From Takakia lepidozioides (lineage: Eukaryota > Streptophyta > Takakiopsida > Takakiales > Takakiaceae), in the NCBI GenBank assembly GCA_030704615.1, contig CM060731.1:25732001-25792000 (forward strand): DNA of 60,000 nucleotides, written 5' to 3'. Within the stretch, counting starts at the first letter, position 1. Each line of letters opens with the position of its first letter. Both the position numbers and the translations under genes were made by a program. Positions 41,021 through 52,306 of this stretch are shown in pieces. The notes under the pieces were generated by a model that did no database searches, was not told where the DNA came from, and was given only the letters and a program-made list of their open reading frames with translations.

Positions 41021-43775
41021 TTATAGTTCATTCCCGGCAGCCGCAACTTCAGCTGGAGTGCGTGTCCGAAGCTGATCAACAGCATGCACTGTGCTTTGAA
41101 GCTCCTCCCAGATTGCCTTATACACCATGCGTTGTCTGTTCACTCGTGATTGGCCCTCGAAGGCCTCTGCCACCACATCAATACTGTGACAGAAGGCATA
41201 GCCACAATAATCATCAACAAAATCCTCCATTCAACCACAAACAAGACTGCCAAGATTTCCACCCTCTCCTTAAAGCTCACACCAGGTTCTCAGCCTAAGT
41301 ACAAGTCTGGGCATTATGTCCCCACAGCTTGACTGACTACCCCTCTGTCTGTCCATCCATTGTTGGTCCTCGTGAGCATGATCAGCTCTTCCCATATCAA
41401 CTTTGAAAAGGGGGAAACTAGTATGTTTGCCGAAGACTTCTGGCTGCAAGCGAAAGGGGAACACATGGAGCAGGAGGCTCAACTTTTCTGTCTAAAGCAT
41501 GATTTTCGAGGCACTACATCCAATACAGGTGCCAAAACAGCCAGCAATATGTACTCATGACCAGTCCTGTGAACAGGTGGAACTGACAATCCCTAACAGA
41601 AAAGTACTAATTGGATGCTGACACATTTACTCACCGAGAAAGGTATGAAACATGAATCGCCAAAGCTCTCCCAACAGCCAATGCCAATCCCACTAACGCA
41701 CAGCAATGTACAATCGACTGTTTGCCCCAGACACTAGCTAAGTACCTTGAGGGCGTAGTTCAGCAGGGTGCTGACCCTCACAGAGGGAGTTTGAGATTGC
41801 AGAATTGCACAACAATGAAATTGCAGGGAATTGCTTGTTATTTATGAACTTGTATTGACATCAAATCCTCAAGCAGAGAATTTCTCACACTGCTGTTGTA
41901 ATTCTGTACCTTGCAACAGATAAAACCCATGTGGTTCACCACCCATGACACTCTTGAGAGCAATGTACTACAAAGGAGGAGGAGAGACTGGAGAGCAAAT
42001 GTGATCAATTTAAAACTACCTGACATGGCGGCCATCACCGTATGCATCCTTCACAGTCACGTCCTCTGCCCCTAGTTGCTCCTTTATCTGCTCACAAACC
42101 CCATTCACACAGCTTCAGTGGGAGATAGGTTTCACGAGGGCAAGATGACCTATGAAAAACAGAGACAGGAAGAGGAGGTTCTCATTGAACTGATTGCTGA
42201 AGCTGTGTGCCCTTGTACCCCATGTAGATTTGAAAAAAGCAGAGAAGGAAGAAGGATGGGAGCTAATGGAAAAGAATCCAGATCCTTGAATGCTAAAGGG
42301 TTGCTCATGGAATGAGACAAACCTTTGAGGGGAGAGAGAATGTACTCATAAGACGTTGTTTGCCGTAGCCTTGTGGCCATTGACCCCGCGCCCAGTTTGA
42401 GCGGAACAGAAAGGGACAGAAACTACATTTGTCAGGGGCTGACGCCGGTAGTATGACTTACCTTGGAACAGACAATTGATCTAAGTTTTCCAGATATCCT
42501 CTAGAAATCCCTTTACACAAGCATCAATCTGATGTGGTGATTTTCCCAATAACTAGGCCCAAAAGGGCCTGGGCTTCTGGTTCAGCCTTGAGACCTTCAA
42601 AGTTGGTAAACAGAGGTACTATTGTCTTCAGGTTGCCCACACAATGGGCATCCCCCTTTCCTCTCTGCATCTGTTTGCTGTTCAAAGGTAGGCTTCCCGC
42701 CCTGATTGAAAATTTCAGTCTAGTGCCAAGAGTGGGTAAACCCTTCAGGTCATCCATGATGGCCTTCCCCATGTCACAGACTGGAAACAAGTTCAGGGAT
42801 GTTTTCTGCCTAACTTAATTTGAGTACTCAGAAGATGTGGTTTGCCGCAGCCCTGTGGCCATAGACCCCACGCCCAAAGAATGTAGTCATGAGACGTTGT
42901 TTGCCGAAGCCTTGACCCGCGCCCAGTCTGAGCAGAACACAAAGGGACAGAAACTACCTTTGTCCGGGACTGACGCTGGTAGTATGACTTACCTTGGAAC
43001 AGACAATTGATCCAAGTTTTTACACAAGCATCAATCTGCTGTGTGATTTGCCCAATAACTAGGCCCCAAAAGGGCCTGGGCTTTTGGGTCAGGCTCGAGA
43101 ATTTCAAAGTTGGTAAACAGAGGTACAGGCACAAATCCCTTAACGGATTTGAAGAGGGCGTCTCTCTGGTGAGAGTGCCCAGTGCCCAAGCCAGAGAGAG
43201 GGTGAGGGAGAGAGAAAGCAACCCTTTTCCAACAAAAGGTGCCTGGAATGGTATGCAGCCAATGTCACCACAGGGAACCTCAATAAAATCAATTATGCTT
43301 CAAAATCTAGGACACTCATGGGAGAACTTGCTCCCAAGACAGTCCCGTTGCAAGAGAATCGTCGTCAGCATGGCGTTGACAACATGCTGGAAATCATAAC
43401 GTTGATTCAAGCATTACTATCGAACACAGATGTGACACAAGTGGGAGAGACAAAGAGAAATGATGTCACCTTGGTTTGCATGGAGGACATGAGGGGAGAA
43501 TCGATTGTGCCGGGCCCAGAAACATCGAATGCTTTCGCCGACAGTAACTGTGTCCGGAATGGCAACGTAGCCGACCTTCTCCTCCCACCAACTGATGATG
43601 CAAAACCTGTCCCACGCTTTAAAGACGGAGACGAAGTCCGGGGGATGGCACAGGCGGAGGGAAGCACTGCATAGGAATGGGAATGGAATCTGCGATGGAA
43701 GGATCCTAGTACGCAGAGACATGCGCGGCAGGGGCTTGAGAGGAGGGATGGCTTTATGCATGAAAAAATTGCCAT
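41021..43775 (-). CDS. BOLA4: BolA-like protein, BOLA4 type, organelle-targeted (three exons)
   Basis: Spliced here from 43,470-43,775, 42,020-42,087 and 41,021-41,183 (donors GTGACA and GTAGTT, acceptors GAGCAG and TCACAG, phases 0 and 2), giving 178 residues. Residues 1 to about 85 are Ser/Arg-rich with few acidic residues ([20 protein letters not shown]), as in a plastid or mitochondrial transit peptide. The BolA domain follows: [81 protein letters not shown]. The invariant RQRMVY helix and the HAVDQ end are intact. Family knowledge: BolA proteins pair with monothiol CGFS glutaredoxins and take part in iron-sulfur cluster trafficking or redox control. Length and domain order match Arabidopsis BOLA4. 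Intron 1 is 1.4 kb and carries two antisense LINE fragments relative to the plus strand. Confidence 0.88.
42330..43200 (-). pseudogene. Two LINE 3' fragments in tandem within BOLA4 intron 1
   Basis: Minus-strand fragments of the family seen at 28.9-32.8 kb. The first (about 42,330-42,800) has the tail words CGTAGCCTTGTGGCCATTG on the plus strand, [17 protein letters not shown] and [11 protein letters not shown]-like text. The second (about 42,840-43,200) repeats the tail, the SYYQRQ end and the LFTNF region. Both have internal deletions. Being in the intron, they would be transcribed in the sense direction with the host gene. Confidence 0.75.
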
Positions 43776-44012
43776 CTTTAACCCACTTCAAGTTTTAAGC
43801 CCGCCTTGAAGCCTCTCTTTCTCTCTCCTACAAACCCACCTCGGTATCTTAAACCCTCTTGCCTTGGTCTCGCTCTCTCTACAAACTCACTCCCCTGTTT
43901 CGCATCATCCTTCTTTGCTGGCTCTGACGGCCTCTGGATTTTGTGTGGCCTCGTCATAACCAGTGAGGTAGTTTGTCACTATTTGTATGAAAATAGTTCA
44001 ATATATTTTTAC

Positions 44013-44060
44013 AACTACCTTCATGCAGGAAGTCCTGTAACTACCTGCATGAAGGTAGTT
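44013..44060. other. Perfect 17-bp inverted repeat (hairpin)
   Basis: AACTACCTTCATGCAGG (44,013-44,029) and its exact reverse complement (44,044-44,060) are separated by 14 bases. TATATAAAAAG follows directly. It lies about 240 bp upstream of the BOLA4 start. It could be a MITE remnant or a cruciform-prone site. No RNA gene is claimed. Confidence 0.7.
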
Positions 44061-45971
44061 ATATAAAAAGGGAACAGTGGCCCTTGTAGATCATATTAAA
44101 AAAAAAGGCACGGCCAGAGATACAAGAGTCAGAAGCATATGGTGGAAAAAGTAACCACCAAAGGTCGTTAAGGCTTGCCGGGGGAATCACCCCATGACCA
44201 AGATGTAAAGAGGATGTCGAAGAGGATATAACAATAGTTAGCAAAGAGAGTAAGATAAGCGAAGAGTGTAGTGATGGCTTGGAAAGAGCCGAGGGGAAAT
44301 CTGCTCCTACCAGTAGCACAAGGAAATACTAAGGAACATTACAGAGGAGAAGTGGGATGAGCAGAAATGATTTCTACATAGTGCGAATCCAGGGAGCTCA
44401 AATATAAGCTGAGCCTTAAAGGTGGGGTTGCGCGCGATATTTTAGATGATCTCAGACTCAACAGATTTGAGAGGAATTCTGGAGCTGTACTGTCCCTGCT
44501 AGACTGAAGAGGGCAGTCAAGAGATGCTTTTGACAGCCTCATCCAACCTAACTTTGAGCCACCTGCCATGCATGAAACATGATCTGAAGTCTCATGTTCA
44601 GCAGCAGACCTCCGTCTGCAGCACAATTTATTCTCACTGCCTATTCAAGAGTGCAGGTATTTCGAGAGAAAACAGTGAAGGCTCTGGTGGGACTAAGACG
44701 AGTCAATTTTGGCCTCCCACACGGTCTTCAGAGCCTCTTCCCGATTGCATCCTTTACAACATACATGTTTTGACCTTCACACACACTCGGCACCTACTCA
44801 TAAAAAGAATCACCTTCCATGCTAGACGAAAGCACACTGCACAGTCATATTGTCATAAGCATATCGGATCACCATCCACAATCCTGGAATACTCAGTTGC
44901 CGTGAACAATCGTATTAGAAGTTTTGGCTGAGTATCACCGAGTTTGAGGGGCCTGTGGGCGTTCCAGTTTAGTCGGGGTTGACCCGTAATGGAATTAGAG
45001 TAGGCCGAATTCACAACTCGCAAAGTTAAATGACGGCAAAAGAAGCTGAATGGGTGTAGGAACGGTTCAGACATACATCGTCCTTCAGTGAGCAGAAACC
45101 CAAAAGTGTAAGGAGAGCGTGAACTCAAGTAGTACCTGAAGGGTAAGGGTTTTGGAGAAGGGAATGAAGGAGAGTATACAGGTGTGGTCTCATCTTCCTC
45201 CTTGCGACAGGACTTAAAAGAGACTGCCATAGTCTTTCTGACTTTGTAGACATATACAGAAATGAATCAACAAACAGGTTGACGGTTTACACATACCAGC
45301 TACAAGGACTATGACAGGCAAACCGAAGTTAGCTTACTACATGCAAAACTGCTTGCGGAGCAACGTTAGTAGAAGAAAATCCTTTCCCCCTCCCCAACCT
45401 TATGCTTGAAGCTCGTTGTGGTGTGTTAACTTGTGCAGAAAGCAGAGGTGGAGTTTCTAAAAAAGGAGGCTTACCCCAGATCCCACACCCACAATTAATC
45501 ACTCAATTCTGAACAAATGGACAATGTGGTACAGATGGACTACATAGTCTGAACTCTAGAGACTGGAGCTGGACAGGACCTGCCCAGCCCCATTAGTGGC
45601 TGATTCAACACCCCAAATGCCACAGCTAGTGAAAAACAAAGGAACGTAGACACCCCTATCCATTTGCACTGAGCCTCCATGTTTTTAATAAAACCTGCTT
45701 GGAGACCTCTTTGAGAATCTCCCAACCCGTCTCCTGTCTATCTGCTCCTGCAACCAATATTGCTTATATGACAAAACGGTGCTCTGCATTGCCTACAGCT
45801 TCAATATGGTTCCAATAGAAGAGCTAAGCTCTTTTGGATAGATTAGATCTTAGATGAGGTCCTAGGAGATGTAGTTAGGGGTCTAACCTGCCTAGTGTAT
45901 CAAGAAGAAGAGTAGCTGAAGAAGAATAGGTGAAATCACTATATAGAGGAGAGCACGGCAGAAGGCCTTAC
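44061..45971. other. No gene identified
   Basis: A minus-strand segment at 45,138-45,230 (MAVSFKSCRKEEDE...PSPKPLPF, followed by GTACTA) could be a coding exon but is unrecognised. The rest shows no signal. The missing 3' exons of the ACAD8 relic were looked for here and not found. Confidence 0.35.
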
Positions 45972-47621
45972 TTGCTTGCGAGATGACACTAATTCTTGTG
46001 CAGCATCCAAACAGAACTGAGCGCCACTAAGACTGCCACACATCCCACCAGAATCCATTGGCTCCCATTGCCAGCTATCTCCATCATAGATAGTTGAAAA
46101 GGTTAAGACAGCACTGAACGGTACACTACTGGATACCCTGGTCTCATGTATCCAACTCCAGTAAGTTGAATACCCAAGTGCAGAAGCCTGCCTCCTTGTA
46201 ATCAAATCTGCTGGAATGTTTCCATGAACTGAGTTCAATAAATTGTCTGCGTGCATGCATTGTCTGCAACGTCCTAGAAAAGCCCAGGAATAAGATTGAA
46301 TTTGACTTTGGAAAGCTCAACTAAAAGGATAGGCCACCAGAGATTAGAGAGTCCAGCAGATCGCATCTTTGATCCTCACATACATCCTACTGCTGGGCAC
46401 TTAAACAGAAATTGCAATACTCTGATGGGAAACTTAGGTGAAAGCAAATTGTTGCAAAGGAAGAATGAGAGTTCAACGAGCAGCTGCAGTGGGTTGAGAT
46501 CACACCCAGGCATCCTGTTGACCAAATGATAGACCTTTGGTATCCTGCATGTGCACACATCAATGTTACTATGCCATAAATTTGACTCACCTTGAAGTTT
46601 ATCAAGTGGAATAGCACTAAAATTTGATTCAATGCAGTAACTTGAGACAGAGCACTGAACCTTTTCTACTAGGAAGCAGGAAATGCCCTTGGGGTCAGGA
46701 ACAGCCATGTGAGCTATCACCAAGTAGACATCACTCACACCCCCTCCACTTATAAATTCCTCTCACGCCCTCCCATTATACCCTCTCATGAGTTCTCCCT
46801 GCCTTGGAACCTATGCTGGACAAAATGCATTCCCTCAGTTTGCATACAAGCTCCAGCAACGTTTGATTCATGGACCCTTCCATGAAATACAGTTCAAATC
46901 TCAGCTCTCAGAGACAAGAATGAGATTCATATCGGAAAGAAAGCGTGGTTGGAAACTGAAAGAAAATCTCGCCCTTATGGTGCCTGCAAGATTAGCGGTT
47001 GACCTCCTCTCCATTGAGTATGAAGTCGGTGCTTCCCGCTTCCTGCCTTGCCCACAGCCACAGAGGGCATCAGGTCCTAATTGGAAATACAACGATGTAA
47101 AGTAAGAAAAGAAAAGGAAACTCCTTTCTTGGAGCTGTCAATGGGGCATAACTTTCTCCCTCTCCTTCCACCCTCTGTGCCAACTGGGAGCGACCCATGG
47201 CAGTTACAAAGCCCATGTCTAAAATGGAAAGCACCTCAATCTCAGAGGGTCCAACATCCAAAGTTTCTAAAAGGACTCCATTACCATCAGCGGTCAGCCC
47301 ATTTGGTGCACTGAGTGCCCACTTAGATTATCATGCCTCGAATCCTTGCCCACCGCATTGACCAGTTGAGTTGCGCTTCTTGCATTGTTACTCAGCTCAA
47401 ATTTCTCTTAACCTGCTGCTTGTAGGCTCATGTCCCATAGAAGAAAGGGGTTATTTTCTGCTCACTACAACAATGCGTCCATGCAAAGCACCCCCCTTCC
47501 CCCGCCCACTGACCAGTATACATGGCATACATTAGCCTACAACCAGCCAGTACATCACCTGCAGAGAAGCTGCGTCACTCCCGCTGGATGGCTCTGCAAG
47601 GCAATAGGATGCCAACAGCTC
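45972..47621 (-). pseudogene. Broken isobutyryl-CoA dehydrogenase-like (ACAD8-type) gene
   Basis: Ordered minus-strand exons match acyl-CoA dehydrogenases of the ACAD8 kind: 47,559-47,621 (ASYCLAEPSSGSDAASL), 47,004-47,042 (STDFILNGEE), 46,661-46,759 (EFISGGGVSDVYLV, PKGISCFLVEK), 46,506-46,544 (DTKGLSFGQQDAW) and 45,972-46,058 (GSLSGAQFCLDAAQELV, SSRKQ before GTAAGG). Splice sites are mostly canonical and in phase. Right after DAW the sequence still reads S-Q-P-T-A as in the family (WNSQPTA), but with V-stop in place of Asn, then another TGA. The exon between it and GSLSGAQ is unrecognisable, and neither the N-terminal exons nor the C-terminal FAD-binding helix exons are found. I call it a pseudogene; a working gene with odd splicing is the alternative. 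The normal role is mitochondrial valine catabolism. Confidence 0.6.
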
Positions 47622-47994
47622 CTGCACCCATTGCAAAGCAGCATCCCTCACACAAGCACCAGTGTTGCTGAGGGCTTTTAAGCTCAGGTTAACTCAGATG
47701 TTGAAAGGGAGAACCTACTATTAGTTTAGGCAGAATATGGAATGCACAAGAAGTAAGCCCCTATTTCTCCTTAATCAGCTGGAACTTACCAATTATATGC
47801 TACATGTATACACAACACAGTGTTGGATCTCTTTGCCTTTGGTCCACAAAATTCCAGTTTTGAATACACCCTTGCCAGTGCACACCTCAATGGAAGAAAG
47901 CCTGGACATTGAGCAGCTTTCTTTGCAATTCTGAGATGGCAGGTTAGACTGGTAAACGGATGGTCGTCCTGCAGTGCGGGGTAAGCTGACTCAC

Positions 47995-48087
47995 CCATGC
48001 TTCTTGCAAATGCAGTCCCAGGTAGCTACGTTGCCATTGGTTCCATTCTCCACTTTGACAATCCGAGGGCCTTCAAGGTGAAGACCC
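47995..48087 (-). other. Isolated exon-like segment
   Basis: Bounded by GACAG (acceptor) and GTGAGT (donor), this segment encodes GLHLEGPRIVKVENGTNGN then ATWDCICKKH. It reads like conserved protein but I do not know the family. No partner exon joins in phase nearby. It lies between the kinase end and the ACAD8 relic and could belong to either a lost gene or an alternative 3' exon. Confidence 0.25.
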
Positions 48088-48162
48088 CTGTCGAAGACAA
48101 AACAGCAACAGCAGAGTGATATGTTCCCAGAATTGCTCACAGTCCATGTGAGTGATGGGCCA

Positions 48163-50094
48163 CTAATATACAAAGATTGAATACTCAGACAACACACACA
48201 ACATCACACAAGAGACATGGAGAGGAAGTTCCAACCAAGGTCTTTGTTTATTCAAATTCGCCATGGGCCGTGAAAGAGTTTTGAATAACCAATGTAGATA
48301 ATCCCTGATGGATTTGACACATTTTAAATTTCCTATGCACTTCAGACATTGGCACAAAAGCAACTCATGCTTTGATCTACCGCTGCATCCTGCTGACCGA
48401 GTCTCGCCCAATATCCACTCTTTTCTATCCAAGTTTTCTGAGCCTAACTGCGGGGAGAGAACATTTGTCGTAGAAAATTCCTCATCTGCTGATACATCTG
48501 ACGCAGAAAAATTGAGGCTTGCCATGCCATCCTCGCGCACATCTGTCGCTTCTCGATGCAGGACATTGCTGCAAGGTGTGCAAGTTTCCACAGGCCGCAT
48601 AGCAACATCCACCGCCTCGCACGAGGTGACTAACCCAATCCTCTCCAGGGAAGGTAGGGAATTGGGCTTCCGGTGAGAAGAATTTAATTCCGCTGTGCCG
48701 GCCCTTTTGCCTTCTGTGTGAGCTGTGACATGGAGAGACATGGAGCAGGCCGGAGGTAGCATTGATTCTTGTTTAACAGAAGAAGACAGACAAGGCTCTG
48801 CGTCCGTAACCTTCCCATCGCACTCGTTGGTAGACAGGCCACAAGGAGGAACTTCGACAGCACCAACGATGCTTTCGTTGCGAGGGGCCGTCAGATCTGA
48901 GAAAGGAGAGACGCAAGGGATAGGAGAAGAACCCTTTGGGGAACGCACGACAATCCATTGTCCAGCTGGTGGGCTGAGTGGGGGGCTGCCCCACCAATTG
49001 CCGCTGCTGCTTGCCACCCCTCCTTCCGATTCTGGAGAGCTTTTCGCAGGGGAGGCCCAGGCGTTAGCACAGTCGGGTTCCCGCCCGAGTTTCCAGAAAG
49101 GGCTGGAGAGTAATGGGACCGAGTGTTCAAAGGAGGACGACATGTCGCTGCTACACTCATTCGCACCGCTGCCGAACTGTAGTGTGCTCGTAGGAGAAGG
49201 CGGCGTCCTGCTGGCAGGTTTAGAAATGCTGGCGAAGGAGAATCGATCAGTGAGGAAAGGATGCTGCAGCAGTGCAGAGCTGGTCCACCTCTTACGGGGA
49301 TCCCTCTCAAAACACTTGGCCAAGAAATCATGAGCTTCAGGGCTAAGGGAAGCAGGCACTGCGGGAATTTCATCTGTGCATCCAATGTGGTAGAGAGCTA
49401 CCAAAGGATTGGCGATATCACTCCAGGGAGCTCGCCCCGTCGCCATCTCCACTACTGTGCAGCCGAGGGACCAGATATCCGAGGGAGTTCCTTGCTCTAC
49501 CTGTGTCACCACTTCTGGAGCCATCCATAGCGGTGTTCCGTCCACTCTTCTCAATAAGGCACTACCTTCAACTTCTCCTTGTCCCAATCTCTTCGCAGAT
49601 CCAAAGTCTGTGAGCTTGACAATCCCGTTCCCAACCAGAACATTCTTCCCCTTCAGATCACAGTGGACTATTCCCCGGCTGTGCAGGTAGTCGACTCCTT
49701 CCAAAATATTCCGGGTGTAGGCCCGAATCAAATGCTCATCCAGCCCCTGAGTCCCTGCAAACTGCTTCACTACGTCCGACAAGCTTCCTCCAGGCATATA
49801 CTCCAAGAACATGTTCCGCATCCTCTTTCCATTCTCCTCGCTCCAATCACCCCCCAGGCAACGAACAATGAACGGGGAATCCAAACTTTGCAACACCTGG
49901 ATCTCGTTCTCCAGCGCTTTCAAAGAATTCTTGGCACCGGCATCCATCTCACTCCACTCAATCGACTTGACAGCAAAAATCCCCCCATCCTCTCGGTTCA
50001 ACGCAAGGTTCACCCTCCCAAACGCCCCTACACCTATCAAACCTCCCCGAATCCAAGAGCCCACTTCCGAATTCTGCCCCTCCATCTTCCCCAC
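48163..50094 (-). CDS. MAPKKK17/18-like serine/threonine protein kinase
   Basis: An intronless 643-residue frame. The kinase domain (about 17-281) is complete: glycine loop GVGAFGRV (21-28), Lys43 in AVKSIE, Glu64, catalytic HCDLKGKN (144-151), DFG (163-165), activation segment GTPLWMAPEV (186-195), SDIWSLGCTVVEMATG (205-220), and the LxxxPFL end near 281. The Cys in HCDLK and the GTPLWMAPE segment are typical of the plant MEKK-type MAPKKK17/18 group, which act at the top of MAPK cascades in hormone (abscisic acid) signalling. The C-terminal 360 residues are Ser/Pro-rich with SPP and SP sites and look disordered. The last about 70 residues (after SKHELLLCQCLKC) look unlike coding sequence, so the true stop could be reached earlier by splicing. 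Two ATGs (codons 1 and 4) are possible starts. Confidence 0.92.
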   Translation of the reverse strand: MGKMEGQNSEVGSWIRGGLIGVGAFGRVNLALNREDGGIFAVKSIEWSEMDAGAKNSLKALENEIQVLQSLDSPFIVRCLGGDWSEENGKRMRNMFLEYMPGGSLSDVVKQFAGTQGLDEHLIRAYTRNILEGVDYLHSRGIVHCDLKGKNVLVGNGIVKLTDFGSAKRLGQGEVEGSALLRRVDGTPLWMAPEVVTQVEQGTPSDIWSLGCTVVEMATGRAPWSDIANPLVALYHIGCTDEIPAVPASLSPEAHDFLAKCFERDPRKRWTSSALLQHPFLTDRFSFASISKPASRTPPSPTSTLQFGSGANECSSDMSSSFEHSVPLLSSPFWKLGREPDCANAWASPAKSSPESEGGVASSSGNWWGSPPLSPPAGQWIVVRSPKGSSPIPCVSPFSDLTAPRNESIVGAVEVPPCGLSTNECDGKVTDAEPCLSSSVKQESMLPPACSMSLHVTAHTEGKRAGTAELNSSHRKPNSLPSLERIGLVTSCEAVDVAMRPVETCTPCSNVLHREATDVREDGMASLNFSASDVSADEEFSTTNVLSPQLGSENLDRKEWILGETRSAGCSGRSKHELLLCQCLKCIGNLKCVKSIRDYLHWLFKTLSRPMANLNKQRPWLELPLHVSCVMLCVLSEYSIFVY

Positions 50095-50424
50095 AAATCA
50101 CAGCACCCCACCTTGCCTTGTATAAGACTTCCGAGTCAGCTCTTCTTCGAAAACAATCTATACCAGGTCCTCCTGCTTCCTCAACACCCTGGGGCTTGAG
50201 CGTGAAGCAGAAGATATGACAACAACAGACTCAACTGCTTGTGTACACTTCCCGGCAGTTAGAATTACGCTTCCTATAGCAACAAACAAACAAAGATGGG
50301 ATTGAGCAAGGTGTGAGAGATGGGTCTTGGCTCTGCTCGCCCCTTGAATGCAGCGCAGTGCAGCTCTAAGAGGCAGAGGCCAGGCTGGGGAGAGGCAGAG
50401 ATTCTTGGGAGGTCTGACCACACG

Positions 50425-50432
50425 CTTATAAA
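50425..50432 (-). promoter_or_regulatory. Possible TATA box of the kinase gene
   Basis: TTTATAAG on the minus strand about 330 bp upstream of the kinase ATG, with CCATTGG (inverted CCAAT) some 20 bases further upstream. Spacing to the ATG implies a 5' leader of about 300 bp. Confidence 0.4.
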
Positions 50433-50469
50433 CTCCACAGCGCAGGCCCACCAATGGTGAGGCCGCCAT

Positions 50470-51890
50470 GAATACCGCTCCTGTTCATTGGCCTGCCTTC
50501 CTTCCCCGCCCCTCCCTCTCCCTAATTTCCCTCCTTCTTTTTGGGGGCAAACTCTCGGTAACAGAAAAACTGTGCAACAAAACGTAAATGTAATAAAAAA
50601 CTGGGCAGATGGGTTGTTGGGATTTTTGGACGGGCTGATCCCGGATGCTTCCCATCCGCCCTCCGCACAACCCCCCCAACTTTTGCCTTATGGGTTTTTC
50701 TTCTGCACCCGAGGAAGTGTCGGCGCTTGTTTGTTCGAAGTTTCCTCATTCATGTGCTACCCCAATGAATGGTGAACAGCAACTCATTGACTATTCAATC
50801 ATTCATGTCGTGTATTTCGAAGTTGGCGCTCTCTGATGAGTCCTGCGAGGTAACTCATAGCTGGTTTTCGGTGTAAGAAGAGAGCATTATCGGTAGTATG
50901 ATTCGCAAGCTTGGATGCACTTTTCCAGCATCTGGCAATGGGGCTTGACGACTGGTGAAGGCCCAGCTGTTCCACATGGCCCTCTGTACTTTCAGTGCTC
51001 CACTGGCTATCATTCCTCAGCTACCTTTTGACTCGCTCTAATTTACTCCCACACACGTGAAGCGATTTTATTATATAAGAAAATGGACGGAAATAGCGTG
51101 ACCGAATGAATGCATAGGTAGTCGAAATCATACAGCATTAGCATCATCATCAACTTATTCAAGAAACAAGTACTTTTCATCTAAGAACTAATTAACAAGA
51201 TTGTGTAGATTGAATGGAAGACATTCTTCTCGATCAACGTTTCATCCTTGTTTCTTACGGTTGACTGGTACATTCATAATTCAGCCAAGAACTTTTATTA
51301 TTTTATATTACATTTTATTTTATTTTTATTTATTGGTTAACATGGGTTGTAGCCCTGACATTTTTTGAATATCAGTTTATTGGAGATTTATTTAAGATAT
51401 TACAGTTGGAGCTGATTAGTATATATTCAAGGAAATGTCAACATGATTACCTCTGATGGACTTATTTGATTTGATTTGGATATCGGATTGATTGAATTAC
51501 AGTGAAATCTGATCGAGAATCAGTAGCGTCTTTTTACTAACGAATCTGGAATTTGTAAACATTCGGAACTTTTCTTGTTTCATCACAACACAATCGCAAT
51601 ATGAATATGTGCTTTGTTGTCCGCCACCACTTTGGTTTTCTTTTACTGCACAGTTTTTACCCTGCGTTTTGGCATCTTGTGCGAAGACTACCTTACTTAC
51701 GAAGACATGAATTTCATCGGAAAGATTTGACCGACCACCGCAGTGCGTGCATAATACTACGGGGTCATCCCCGACCCATAAATGATGAAGCCCACGAAAT
51801 TGACCCCTCGACGTGACCCCCTCCACCACCATTTCTGCTCGCATCATTTCACGACCGCAATCTTACTTTTGACCTGACGCCCAAACAGCA
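50470..51890. other. No gene recognised
   Basis: AT-rich from about 51,040. The pyrimidine-rich run near 50,495-50,540 belongs to the kinase upstream region. Nothing else could be supported. Confidence 0.4.
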
Positions 51891-52240
51891 ATCCCAAAAC
51901 CCCTTGGCGCGGGGCCAACCGCCAAAACACCGCGCGGGCGACCGCGGCCCGGACACACGTCTCGCCGCTGCCAGCCTGCCCGCCCATTGGGCTGCCCGGC
52001 CGCGGCCTGCGCGCGCCGCGAGCGGCTCGCCAAATGGCGCCCCGTCGCCCGCGGCTGCCGTTTGCCGCATCGAATCCACCGCTGCGGTTCCCACTTGCGC
52101 TCTGTCCTGCCGCCGCGGCCCACCCAACTCCTGTCGCTCACTCTGTGCATCCATCCGTCCATCCATCCGTCCATCCGTGGCGTGAGCGGTGTGAGGGAGG
52201 CGGATGGATCCGGTTGTTGCCGTTACGTCACTTTGATTCC
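51890..52240. other. GC-rich island with (ATCCGTCC)n
   Basis: A strikingly G+C-rich block (words such as CCGCGCGGGCGACCGCGGCC) in otherwise moderate DNA, ending in short ATCC/GTCC tandem repeats at about 52,146-52,178. Open frames run through it on both strands, as expected from composition, and none shows a domain. It could be an unmethylated promoter island or a recently arrived foreign or structural segment. Confidence 0.5.
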
Positions 52241-52306
52241 GCACCTTTTTCCTGAAATGAACGTTGGGTATTTGTCCACTCCTCGGTGTGGGCACCACAG
52301 GCTGCA

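Noticed and set aside
43318-43674. 118-residue plus-strand frame
   Set aside because: Antisense of BOLA4 exon 1, which has a family match.
47140-47300. Exon-like minus-strand frame (VGPSEIEVLSILDMGFVT)
   Set aside because: It lies between two ACAD8-type exons but has no counterpart in that family and no in-phase junctions.
47870-47960. Second exon after the segment at 47,995-48,087
   Set aside because: Joining at the available splice sites puts a stop in frame.
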